From Thalassotalea_B sp049613795 (GTDB lineage: Bacteria > Pseudomonadota > Gammaproteobacteria > Enterobacterales > Alteromonadaceae), in NCBI GenBank assembly GCA_049613795.1, contig JBMZCX010000024.1, positions 1 through 35,819 on the forward strand: a stretch of 35,819 bases of DNA. Reading direction: 5' to 3'. A model generated the notes under the pieces. It did not search any database, was not told where the DNA came from, and was given only the letters and a program-made list of their open reading frames with translations. Position numbers and translations under genes: made by a program. Below, in pieces: positions 26,139-32,789 of this stretch (within the stretch, counting starts at the first letter, position 1; every line of letters begins with the position of its first letter).

Positions 26139-27335
26139 ATGAACTTAGTGTTAAAATTAATTGCTGGCATATTAGCGGGTATATTAATTGGCCTATTCGC
26201 ACCAGAGCTTATTGTGCAGCTCATTTTTACCATTCAAAGCTTAATTGGACAATTAATTAAGTTTACCATTCCTTTAATTATTCTATTTTATATTGCCAGC
26301 GGTATCGCTTCTTTACCTAAAGGCTCAGGTTCTTTACTCGGAAAAACAGTTGGCTTAGCTTATGGCTCGACTGTTGTTGCTGGTGTATTGGCATTTCTTA
26401 TCGCGAGCAATGTGTTACCGGGTTTAACTGCGGGTAACCTAGTTGAAGCGGTTGAAGGTGAAAAAATAAAAAGCCTTATTGATATTAGCATTACGCCATT
26501 ATTTGACGTGATGTCAGCACTTGCCATTGCATTTATTATGGGAATAGGCATTAGTGCAACCAATGCAACAAACCTTCGTAATACATTGAATGAAGCGAAA
26601 GATGTGATTGAGTTGCTATTAAGTAAAGTGATTATTCCTGCATTACCCTTTTACATTGCTGGTGTTTTTGCTGAAATGACGGTAGACGGTACGGTATTTT
26701 CAACATTAAAAACCTTTGGTGTGGTATTAGTGCTAGCGTTAATTATGCATTGGGTGTGGATCACGGTACTCTATGTGGCTACAGGCAGTGCTTTAGGGCG
26801 CTCTCCAGCACAGTTATTAAAAAATATGATGCCTGCTTACTTCACTGCATTAGGTACTATGTCTAGCGCTGCAACAATCCCTGTTTCATTAAAAGCGAAT
26901 AAATCAAATGAAGTGAGTGATGGGGTTGCTAACTTTACTGTGCCTTTATGTGCTTCTATTCACTTAAGTGGCTCTACAATTACCATTATTACTTGTGCAA
27001 CGGCGGTAATGTTGTTGTCACCTGATATCGCTGTGCCCGGTTTTGGTGCAATGCTTGGCTTTATCTTAATGCTAGGGGTAACAATGATCGCTGCGCCTGG
27101 CGCTCCAGGTGGTGCGGTAATGTCGGCGTTAGGGTTACTTGCTAGTATGCTAGGCTTTACCGATGCGGCATTGGCATTAATGATCGCGTTATACCTAGCG
27201 CAAGATAGTTTTGGTACCGCTTGTAACGTAACAGGTGATGGTGCTATTGCATTATGGGTAGATAAATTTGCAGGAGAAGAAGGTTTAGCTCTTGAGCAAG
27301 CAGACGCGCAAGCGAATACCGCAAAAAGTGAGTAA
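26139..27335 (+). CDS. SLC1/DAACS-family cation-coupled amino acid or dicarboxylate symporter, atypical ion and substrate residues
   Basis: The 398-aa membrane protein has the GltPh/GltP-type layout. Hydrophobic N-terminal helices are followed by a serine-rich HP1 (GTMSSAATIPVSLKAN) and TM7 with VPLCASIHLSGS. HP2 has MIAAPGAPGGAVM and TM8 has DSFGTACNVTGD. TM7 normally carries NMDGT; here it is His275-Leu-Ser277-Gly-Ser279, losing the Asn and Asp that bind sodium in GltPh. In TM8, Asp356, Thr360, Asn363 and Asp367 match GltPh Asp394, Thr398, Asn401 and Asp405, but the Arg that binds the side-chain carboxylate (Arg397) is Gly359. A neutral substrate is therefore likelier than glutamate or aspartate. 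GGAG (26130-26133) precedes the ATG, and a clear terminator follows. Confidence 0.85.
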   Translation: MNLVLKLIAGILAGILIGLFAPELIVQLIFTIQSLIGQLIKFTIPLIILFYIASGIASLPKGSGSLLGKTVGLAYGSTVVAGVLAFLIASNVLPGLTAGNLVEAVEGEKIKSLIDISITPLFDVMSALAIAFIMGIGISATNATNLRNTLNEAKDVIELLLSKVIIPALPFYIAGVFAEMTVDGTVFSTLKTFGVVLVLALIMHWVWITVLYVATGSALGRSPAQLLKNMMPAYFTALGTMSSAATIPVSLKANKSNEVSDGVANFTVPLCASIHLSGSTITIITCATAVMLLSPDIAVPGFGAMLGFILMLGVTMIAAPGAPGGAVMSALGLLASMLGFTDAALALMIALYLAQDSFGTACNVTGDGAIALWVDKFAGEEGLALEQADAQANTAKSE

Positions 27336-27362
27336 AACCTGTTAAAGTTTATAAGACGAATT

Positions 27363-27388
27363 AAAGGACAAGCAAGCTTGTCCTTTTT
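27363..27388 (+). terminator. Rho-independent terminator after the symporter gene
   Basis: AAAGGACAAG (27363-27372) pairs perfectly with CTTGTCCTTT (27377-27386) around CAAG. A T-run spans 27384-27388. Confidence 0.9.
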
Positions 27389-27421
27389 ATTACCTATTTT
27401 TTGTTTTATTGATCGAACGCA

Positions 27422-27450
27422 TTGGTCTTCGAGCGAATTAAAGGCATAAT
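27422..27450 (+). promoter_or_regulatory. Predicted sigma-70 promoter of the PhnA-domain gene
   Basis: TTGGTC (27422-27427), 17 bases, then CATAAT (27445-27450). Transcription would begin near 27457, leaving a short leader with AGAGGA (27466-27471) before the ATG at 27479. Confidence 0.55.
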
Positions 27451-27478
27451 AGCGCGCAATTTTACAGAGGAAACTTTT

Positions 27479-28048
27479 ATGGCAACTGAACAAGCATTAC
27501 AAACGCGTAGTAATAATCAATGTGAGCTATGCTCATCTTCATCCTCTTTAACCGTTTATCAAGTACCGCCAACGAGCGACGGTAGTGCACAACAATGCAT
27601 TTATGTATGTGATACTTGTTTATCTCAAATGTCGGGTGAAACGCCATTAGACAATAATCATTGGCGTTGTTTAAACGACAGTATGTGGAATCAAGAGCCT
27701 GCAGTACAAGTTGTTTCATACCGTATGCTTCATAAATTGTCAGCTGAATCTTGGGCACAAGATGCACTCGATATGATTTACTTAGAAGATGAAGTAAAAA
27801 CATGGGCAGAGCAGGGCATTGCAGCAGAACGCTCAAACGGTCCAACGCGCGATAGTAATGGTGCTGAATTACAAGATGGTGATAACGTAACCTTAATTAA
27901 AGATCTCAAGGTAAAAGGTGCTAATTTTACGGCGAAGCAAGGAACAATGGTACGAGGTATTACATTAACCGATAACCCTGAACATATTGAAGGAAAGGTT
28001 AACGGTACACGCATAGTTTTAGTGGCAGCGTACTTAAAGAAAGCCTAA
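27479..28048 (+). CDS. PhnA-domain zinc-ribbon protein (YjdM-like)
   Basis: This is a 189-aa protein from the ATG at 27479, eight bases after AGAGGA. A TTG at 27422 in the same frame overlaps the predicted -35 and is rejected. The N-terminal zinc ribbon has two CxxC pairs at Cys15/Cys18 (CELC) and Cys44/Cys47 (CDTC). A middle helical part has WAQDALDMIYLEDEVKTW. The C-terminal PhnA/YjdM-like domain (about 121-189) has RDSNGAELQDGDNVTLIKDL and GTRIVLVAAYLKKA. Despite the name, E. coli PhnA (YjdM) is not a proven phosphonate enzyme, and no phosphonate genes are near. It forms its own unit between a terminator and convergent genes. Function unknown. Confidence 0.85.
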   Translation: MATEQALQTRSNNQCELCSSSSSLTVYQVPPTSDGSAQQCIYVCDTCLSQMSGETPLDNNHWRCLNDSMWNQEPAVQVVSYRMLHKLSAESWAQDALDMIYLEDEVKTWAEQGIAAERSNGPTRDSNGAELQDGDNVTLIKDLKVKGANFTAKQGTMVRGITLTDNPEHIEGKVNGTRIVLVAAYLKKA

Positions 28049-28104
28049 CTATTCACCTTAAAAAGGTTTGAATATGAGTTGTATTTTTAGTTATTTATAA
28101 CTCA

Positions 28105-28476
28105 CTATTCTTTTTGCCATTCTAATTCGTCAAGTACTTTTCTTGCTTGAGCGATGGTACAGTCGGTTAGTGACATTAATTCATTAATCGACATATTAGA
28201 ACGTTTACTTGCTATTGAAAGTAGTTGCTGATGAGTAACTACTTGTCGATGAGTTTTTAAATGTTTAGCTAACCAAAGCCAGCTGTCTTCGTTCGACTCT
28301 TCTACTAGGTTTATAATAGCTGTAATTTGATCAGGCGTTGCTTTTAATAACCAGTTACGAGAACGACCAATTCGGCTAAGTTCACCACCTTGCGCTCTTA
28401 TTACTGCTTTAATCGCATACGCTTTAAATACGCGCCGTAAAAATGATGGTAGTGTTATATTTTCAATCTTCTTCAT
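28105..28476 (-). CDS. RRF_GI-like small protein ('ribosome recycling factor family'), function unknown
   Basis: This 123-aa protein resembles the small family named RRF_GI in Pfam, known from Vibrio and relatives, judged from memory of its pattern. The N-terminal half has ITLPSFLRRVFKAYAIKAVI, then LSRIGRSRNWLLKATPDQ, and then an acidic, Trp-rich helix (NEDSWLWLAKHLK). The C-terminal part looks like a helix-turn-helix (MSINELMSLTDCTIAQARKV). It shows no likeness to true RRF, encoded at 7669. It is mildly basic and could bind nucleic acid, but that is a guess. The ATG at 28476 lacks a clear Shine-Dalgarno. It is convergent with the PhnA-domain gene across 56 bp. Confidence 0.6.
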   Translation of the reverse strand: MKKIENITLPSFLRRVFKAYAIKAVIRAQGGELSRIGRSRNWLLKATPDQITAIINLVEESNEDSWLWLAKHLKTHRQVVTHQQLLSIASKRSNMSINELMSLTDCTIAQARKVLDELEWQKE

Positions 28477-28523
28477 TTGGATAGGATTTGCTTATTAAAT
28501 GCTGATTGAGTTAAAAGATAGAT

Positions 28524-28552
28524 AAAAGAAAGCCAGCATTTAGCTGGCTTTC
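28524..28552 (-). terminator. Rho-independent terminator of the anchored coiled-coil gene
   Basis: GAAAGCCAGC (28528-28537) pairs perfectly with GCTGGCTTTC (28543-28552) around a 5-nt loop. Read on the minus strand, the stem is followed by TTTTAT, so it terminates the gene at 28573-29337 and separates it from the RRF_GI-like gene. Confidence 0.85.
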
Positions 28553-28572
28553 GAATGTATAACAGGAAAGTG

Positions 28573-29337
28573 TTACCATTTTTTCTTTGGCTGAAATAGC
28601 ATATCTAAATCGTCTTCTTCTGCTTTAGCTTTCTTAGCGGCATCAGCAGCATTAGTATTTTTAAGTGCTTCAGTGATTTCTTGTAATTGCTCTTCTATTT
28701 CTGCCGTTTTAGCAACGGTATATTCATTTTGCTTTGGATGAGCACTTAACGTTTGTAGCGCCTTTTCAAAATATTGTCTGGCTGAGCCTAAAATTTCTTT
28801 TTGGTATGCCTGTTTGCCACGCTTGTGTAAGCTTTCAATATTTATTTTAAGCTGCATGGTATCTAATTGGGTGTCTTCAGCCATAAATACCTGAGCATCT
28901 AATGCGCCTTTGCTTTGTTCTGAGCGCAGAATTGCACGTAATTTTTTAATGGTTTGTAGAATAACGACAAGTTGTTGTTCATTGTCAGGTAATACAAAGT
29001 TTTCGTTAGTATTCGCAGAAGCACCAAGTTCAGCTGCTGCTTTAACACGAGTTTCCATTTCTTTCACTCTGCCTGCGAGTGATTTGTTTTCAGGGAGAAT
29101 TGCCTTCATTGATTTGGCAGCAGTAAGACTGCGTTGATTAAGAATTAAAACAATTTTAGGGTTTGGCGGAAGGTGAGCCATATTACATAGCAATTCTTCT
29201 GTTTCATCAATAATAGCTTTTTGCTTAGCTGCTTTGGCTTTTTTTTCTTGTTCTTGCTTTTCTTTATGTTGCTGTAAAGCGCTTACGCCAACGACGATAA
29301 GTACTAATACAATAACTAAGACTATAACTATACCCAT
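28573..29337 (-). CDS. Single-pass membrane-anchored coiled-coil protein, unknown function
   Basis: I do not recognise this 254-aa protein. Residues 2-20 form one strongly hydrophobic segment (GIVIVLVIVLVLIVVGVSA) with no cleavage site. A basic helix rich in Lys, Glu and Gln follows (22-43). The middle domain has NMAHLPPNPKIVLILNQRSL near 50-70 and further helices. Residues about 170-195 (RGKQAYQKEILGSARQYFEK) resemble a single TPR-like helical hairpin. The tail is acidic and then basic (EEDDLDMLFQPKKKW). The positive charges after the membrane segment suggest a cytoplasmic body. The ATG start at 29337 follows GGAAA. It is divergent from cysB and has its own terminator. Confidence 0.7.
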   Translation of the reverse strand: MGIVIVLVIVLVLIVVGVSALQQHKEKQEQEKKAKAAKQKAIIDETEELLCNMAHLPPNPKIVLILNQRSLTAAKSMKAILPENKSLAGRVKEMETRVKAAAELGASANTNENFVLPDNEQQLVVILQTIKKLRAILRSEQSKGALDAQVFMAEDTQLDTMQLKINIESLHKRGKQAYQKEILGSARQYFEKALQTLSAHPKQNEYTVAKTAEIEEQLQEITEALKNTNAADAAKKAKAEEDDLDMLFQPKKKW

Positions 29338-29639
29338 GAATTATTTCCAGTTAAGAGTTTAAAACTACTCTATCAGTCTACAAAAAAATATGCGTTTAAG
29401 CAAAACGTTAACTTAGTTAAAGTTTTATAGATGGGTGTGTAATTTAGTTACATATTTTTATTTATTGTAAAATATTTAACCGATCATAGCGGTTTATCAT
29501 TGTTAATTATGTAATTTATCAACAAAACGCGCTTTAATCATACTTAAATGAAAGTTTTTTACAAAAAAAGTGAAATTATTATGGAATATATGTTCAATTA
29601 AGTATATATTTTTGGCATAAGTCATTTTAATTTATCATT
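29338..29639. other. AT-rich divergent intergenic region between the coiled-coil gene and cysB
   Basis: This 302-bp region has no open frame that looks like a gene. It contains a 13-bp odd palindrome TTAACT-T-AGTTAA (29408-29420) and a small inverted repeat AACCG/CGGTT (29478-29482 and 29490-29494). TTTATCA occurs three times (29493, 29515 and 29631). I cannot assign a confident promoter for either gene because the DNA is nearly all A and T. In enterics CysB represses its own gene, so a CysB site may lie here. Confidence 0.6.
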
Positions 29640-30614
29640 ATGAAGCTCCAACAACTCCGGTATATCGTAGAAGTACAAAACAATAATTTAAATGTTTCTG
29701 CAACTGCGGAAACATTATTTACCTCCCAGCCTGGGATCAGTAAGCAAGTGCGAATGCTTGAAGACGAATTAGGCATTCAAATTTTTGGTCGCAGTGGTAA
29801 ACATTTAACCCATGTTACATCGGCAGGCCAAGAAGTTATCAACATAGCCACTGAAATATTATCTAAAGTTGAAGCGATTAAAGCCGTTGCGCGTGAACAT
29901 ACTCAACCTGATGAAGGGCGTTTACGTATTGCCACTACTCATACACAAGCGCGTTATGCTTTACCTGAAGTGATTCAGGGGTTTATGAAAAAATATTCAA
30001 AAGTGTCAATGCATATGTCTCAAGGTACACCTGCGCAAATTAGTGACGCAGCGTCAAAAGGCGATGCAGACTTTGCTATTGCGACAGAATCTTTTCATTT
30101 ATACAATGATTTGATCATGTTGCCATGTTATCACTGGAATCGTAGTATTATTGTGCGTAAAGATCACCCGCTAGCGATGAGACAAAACCTGACGATTGAA
30201 GATATTGCAAAATATTCATTAGTGACATATGTTTTTGGTTTTACTGGGCGTTCAGAATTAGACGCTGCTTTTGCTAATGCAGGCGTTACTCCTAAAATTG
30301 CGTTTACTGCCACTGATGCTGATGTTATAAAAACCTATGTGCGTCTTGGTGTTGGTATTGGTGTAATCGCAACAATGGCTGTTGATAAAGAGCTTGATAA
30401 AGACTTAGTCACTTTAGATGCGAGCCATTTATTTAATGCAAGTACTACCAAAATTGGTTTTAGACGTGGCACTTTCTTACGTGGTTATATGTTTGATTTT
30501 ATCGAACGTTTTGCTCCGCATTTAAATCGCGATTTAGTGACACGCGCTGTTTTATTAAAGAACAATGCTGAAGTTGAAGAAATGTTTGCCAATATAGAGC
30601 TGCCAACCCGTTAG
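29640..30614 (+). CDS. cysB: LysR-type transcriptional regulator CysB
   Basis: CysB activates sulfate assimilation and cysteine biosynthesis genes with N-acetylserine as inducer. At 324 aa it equals E. coli CysB in length. The N-terminal winged helix-turn-helix starts MKLQQLRYIVEVQNNNLNVS, with TSQPGISKQVRMLEDELG as recognition region (about 28-45). The ligand domain has the RIATTHTQARYALPEVIQGF segment, containing the TTHTQARY effector-binding stretch. The ATG at 29640 lacks a clear Shine-Dalgarno, but the protein start fits E. coli exactly. No cys structural genes are in the window, so it acts in trans. Confidence 0.96.
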   Translation: MKLQQLRYIVEVQNNNLNVSATAETLFTSQPGISKQVRMLEDELGIQIFGRSGKHLTHVTSAGQEVINIATEILSKVEAIKAVAREHTQPDEGRLRIATTHTQARYALPEVIQGFMKKYSKVSMHMSQGTPAQISDAASKGDADFAIATESFHLYNDLIMLPCYHWNRSIIVRKDHPLAMRQNLTIEDIAKYSLVTYVFGFTGRSELDAAFANAGVTPKIAFTATDADVIKTYVRLGVGIGVIATMAVDKELDKDLVTLDASHLFNASTTKIGFRRGTFLRGYMFDFIERFAPHLNRDLVTRAVLLKNNAEVEEMFANIELPTR

Positions 30615-30642
30615 CCTCTAAGGTATAGCATTGAGTGATAAT

Positions 30643-30669
30643 AAAACGCCAGCAAATGCTGGCGTTTTT
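30643..30669. terminator. Bidirectional terminator between cysB and sdaA
   Basis: AAAACGCCAGC (30643-30653) pairs perfectly with GCTGGCGTTTT (30658-30668) around AAAT. Plus strand: T-run 30665-30669. Minus strand: TTTTATTAT after the stem. It serves both convergent genes. Confidence 0.9.
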
Positions 30670-30686
30670 GTTTTAATTATCATTGG

Positions 30687-32063
30687 TTAACATTCAATAA
30701 TATTAACCGCTAGACCACCACGAGAGGTTTCTTTATATTTGGTTTTCATATCGTTGCCTGTTTCCCACATGGTCTTAATCACTTTATCGAGAGAAACTTT
30801 CTGTGTACCTGTACCACGTAATGCAAGTCGTGAAGCGTTAATTGCTTTAACTGAGCCCATGGCATTTCTTTCAATACAAGGCACTTGTACTAAGCCGCCA
30901 ACAGGGTCGCAGGTTAAGCCTAAGTTATGCTCCATACCTATTTCAGCAGCATTTTCTACTTGTTTAGGACTTCCGCCCATAATTTCAGTTAATGCACCAG
31001 CAGCCATAGAACAAGCAACGCCTACTTCTGCCTGACAACCGCCTTCAGCACCTGAAATAGTGGCATTAGTTTTATATAAAATGCCAATAGCCGCAGCCGT
31101 TAACAGGTAACGAATACAGTCGTCGTCATTAACTTTCTTTATAAATTTATCGTAGTAGCACAATACTGCTGGAATAATACCTGCGGCACCGTTAGTTGGA
31201 GCCGTAACCACACGACTGCCAGCTGCATTTTCTTCATTTACAGCTAACGCAAATAAGTTAACCCAGTCCATAGCCGACAATGGATCGTTACTACTTTCTA
31301 CGGATAGTGAGCGAAATAGCGCGGGGGCGCGACGATTCACTTTTAAACCACCAGGTAAAATACCTTCAGTTTGCATTCCTCGTTCAACACTTTGATACAT
31401 GGCTTGCCAAATATTCACTAACTGTGTGCGAATTGTTGCTTCGTCATTTAAGCATTTTTCATTATCCATCATGATAGTGCTAATACTTAAGCCTTTTTCT
31501 ATGGCAATTCTGAGTAACTCATCAGCGGTAGAAAACTTATGAGGTCTGACAATATTTGAGTGTAACGACAGTGCTTTGTCTTTTTCTTGTTCAAAGTCAC
31601 AATCTTGAACAATAAAACCGCCGCCAATGCTGTAGTAGGTTTCTTCTAATAACAGCTGCTCCCCATTATAGGCAAACAAGGTCATTGCATTAGCATGTGC
31701 GGGTAACGTTTTACGGCGATGATAAATAATGGCACTTTCTTTTGGAAAGTTGACGATTTTCTGTGCCATTAAATTGATTGTTTCACTGTTGACGACTTGA
31801 GCAAGAATTTCATCAATTGAATTAACCGCGATATTTTCAGGAGTTTCCCCCGACAATCCTAAAATTACCGCTTTTCCTGTGCCGTGACCAATACCTGTTT
31901 GGCCTAATGAGCCAAAAAGCTCGCATTTAACTTTATCTGTTTGTGCTAACAGATCATTTTCAATTAAATGTTCAGCAAATAACTTTGCTGCTTTCATTGG
32001 TCCAACGGTATGTGAGCTCGATGGGCCAATACCAATGGAAAACATATCAAATACACTAATCAT
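30687..32063 (-). CDS. sdaA: L-serine ammonia-lyase, single-chain iron-sulfur type
   Basis: SdaA deaminates L-serine to pyruvate and ammonia using a [4Fe-4S] cluster. The 458-aa protein has MISVFDMFSIGIGPSSSHTV at its start (the SSHT substrate-binding loop). GSRVVTAPTNGAAGIIPAVL follows, then the cluster cysteines Cys343 (GGCQAEVG), Cys385 (LTCDPVGG) and Cys396 (VPCIERN). Cys458 is the very last residue. These match, from memory, the Legionella enzyme whose C-terminal Cys is the fourth cluster ligand in the resting state. The ATG at 32063 has AGG upstream. A good promoter lies at 32163-32191. Confidence 0.97.
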   Translation of the reverse strand: MISVFDMFSIGIGPSSSHTVGPMKAAKLFAEHLIENDLLAQTDKVKCELFGSLGQTGIGHGTGKAVILGLSGETPENIAVNSIDEILAQVVNSETINLMAQKIVNFPKESAIIYHRRKTLPAHANAMTLFAYNGEQLLLEETYYSIGGGFIVQDCDFEQEKDKALSLHSNIVRPHKFSTADELLRIAIEKGLSISTIMMDNEKCLNDEATIRTQLVNIWQAMYQSVERGMQTEGILPGGLKVNRRAPALFRSLSVESSNDPLSAMDWVNLFALAVNEENAAGSRVVTAPTNGAAGIIPAVLCYYDKFIKKVNDDDCIRYLLTAAAIGILYKTNATISGAEGGCQAEVGVACSMAAGALTEIMGGSPKQVENAAEIGMEHNLGLTCDPVGGLVQVPCIERNAMGSVKAINASRLALRGTGTQKVSLDKVIKTMWETGNDMKTKYKETSRGGLAVNIIEC

Positions 32064-32162
32064 GCGTTAAACCTGAATTATTATCAGCTAATGGATAAAT
32101 GTTGGAATTATTTTCGGTAATAGTACCTGAAAGTTATCTAACAGTTAAACAAATATCGTTAT

Positions 32163-32191
32163 ATTATAGAATGAATATGAGTGATTGCCGA
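32163..32191 (-). promoter_or_regulatory. Predicted sigma-70 promoter of sdaA
   Basis: On the minus strand TCGGCA (32191-32186), 17 bases, then a perfect TATAAT (32168-32163). It begins right after the Nudix gene stop and would give a leader of about 90 nt, so sdaA can be transcribed independently of pabB. Confidence 0.6.
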
Positions 32192-32192
32192 G

Positions 32193-32777
32193 CTAGTGTT
32201 GTAGTTGTTCGGCGAGTTTTTTAAGGATTGAGGCAGTTGCGCCCCAAATGTTGTAATGCTTGTAGGGGATAAAATAGACGGGGTGGGAAGATAAATTGTG
32301 ATAAATGCTCAACGCAATATGATTTTGTGTGTTGAGAAAGTGGCTAAGCGGTACATGAAAAACCTCAGCTACTTCATTTTTGTCTAACTGATATTGCGAT
32401 TGTGGTTCAATAAAAGCAAGCACAGGAGTGATATGAAAACCCGTTAAGGTGTAATGTTCAGGCAGTGTGCCTACGATGGTAATATTTTCACTAGCAATGC
32501 CAATTTCTTCATGCGTTTCTCTCAGCGCTGTAGCGATGTTATTACGATCACTTTTTTCAACTTTTCCTCCTGGAAAGCTAATTTGACCACCATGGTGTTT
32601 TAAATGACTAGCGCGTTTGGTTAAAATAACTTCGAGTTGGTTGTTGTTTTCAATTATCGGGATCAACACCGCTGCATGCATTAATGTTTTTGCATTAATG
32701 AGTGGTGAATTGGGCTTCGCCACGGGTAAAAGCTTATTATTAAATAAGAATTGAGTTAAGAACGTTGCTTTTTTCAT
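32193..32777 (-). CDS. nudL: CoA pyrophosphatase-type Nudix hydrolase (NudL/YeaB-like)
   Basis: Members of this family split CoA and CoA derivatives into phosphopantetheine and 3',5'-ADP. The 194-aa protein has the CoA-family motif before the Nudix box (LTKRASHLKHHGGQISFPGG), then the box GGKVEKSDRNNIATALRETH with EEIGI. The first acidic position of the box is Asp, as in E. coli NudL. Substrate is inferred from the motif. The ATG at 32777 has no Shine-Dalgarno and lies 12 bases after the pabB stop, so translation is probably coupled to pabB. In E. coli yeaB also lies between pabB and sdaA. Confidence 0.92.
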   Translation of the reverse strand: MKKATFLTQFLFNNKLLPVAKPNSPLINAKTLMHAAVLIPIIENNNQLEVILTKRASHLKHHGGQISFPGGKVEKSDRNNIATALRETHEEIGIASENITIVGTLPEHYTLTGFHITPVLAFIEPQSQYQLDKNEVAEVFHVPLSHFLNTQNHIALSIYHNLSSHPVYFIPYKHYNIWGATASILKKLAEQLQH

Positions 32778-32789
32778 ACTATATTCTAA

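Noticed and set aside
26960..27493. A 177-codon open frame on the minus strand across the end of the symporter gene, and a 122-codon one at 27477-27845 opposite the PhnA-domain gene
   Set aside because: Both lie antisense to well-supported genes, cross a clear terminator and promoter, and show low-complexity composition typical of frame shadows.
27479..28048. A phosphonate-utilisation role for the PhnA-domain gene
   Set aside because: No other phn genes are near, and the PhnA/YjdM family is not established as a phosphonate enzyme.
28049..28104. Possible convergent terminator between the PhnA-domain gene and the RRF_GI-like gene
   Set aside because: Only weak stems (ACCTT/AAGGT and GAGTTGT/ATAACTC with a wobble) and no good U-run, so I do not annotate it.
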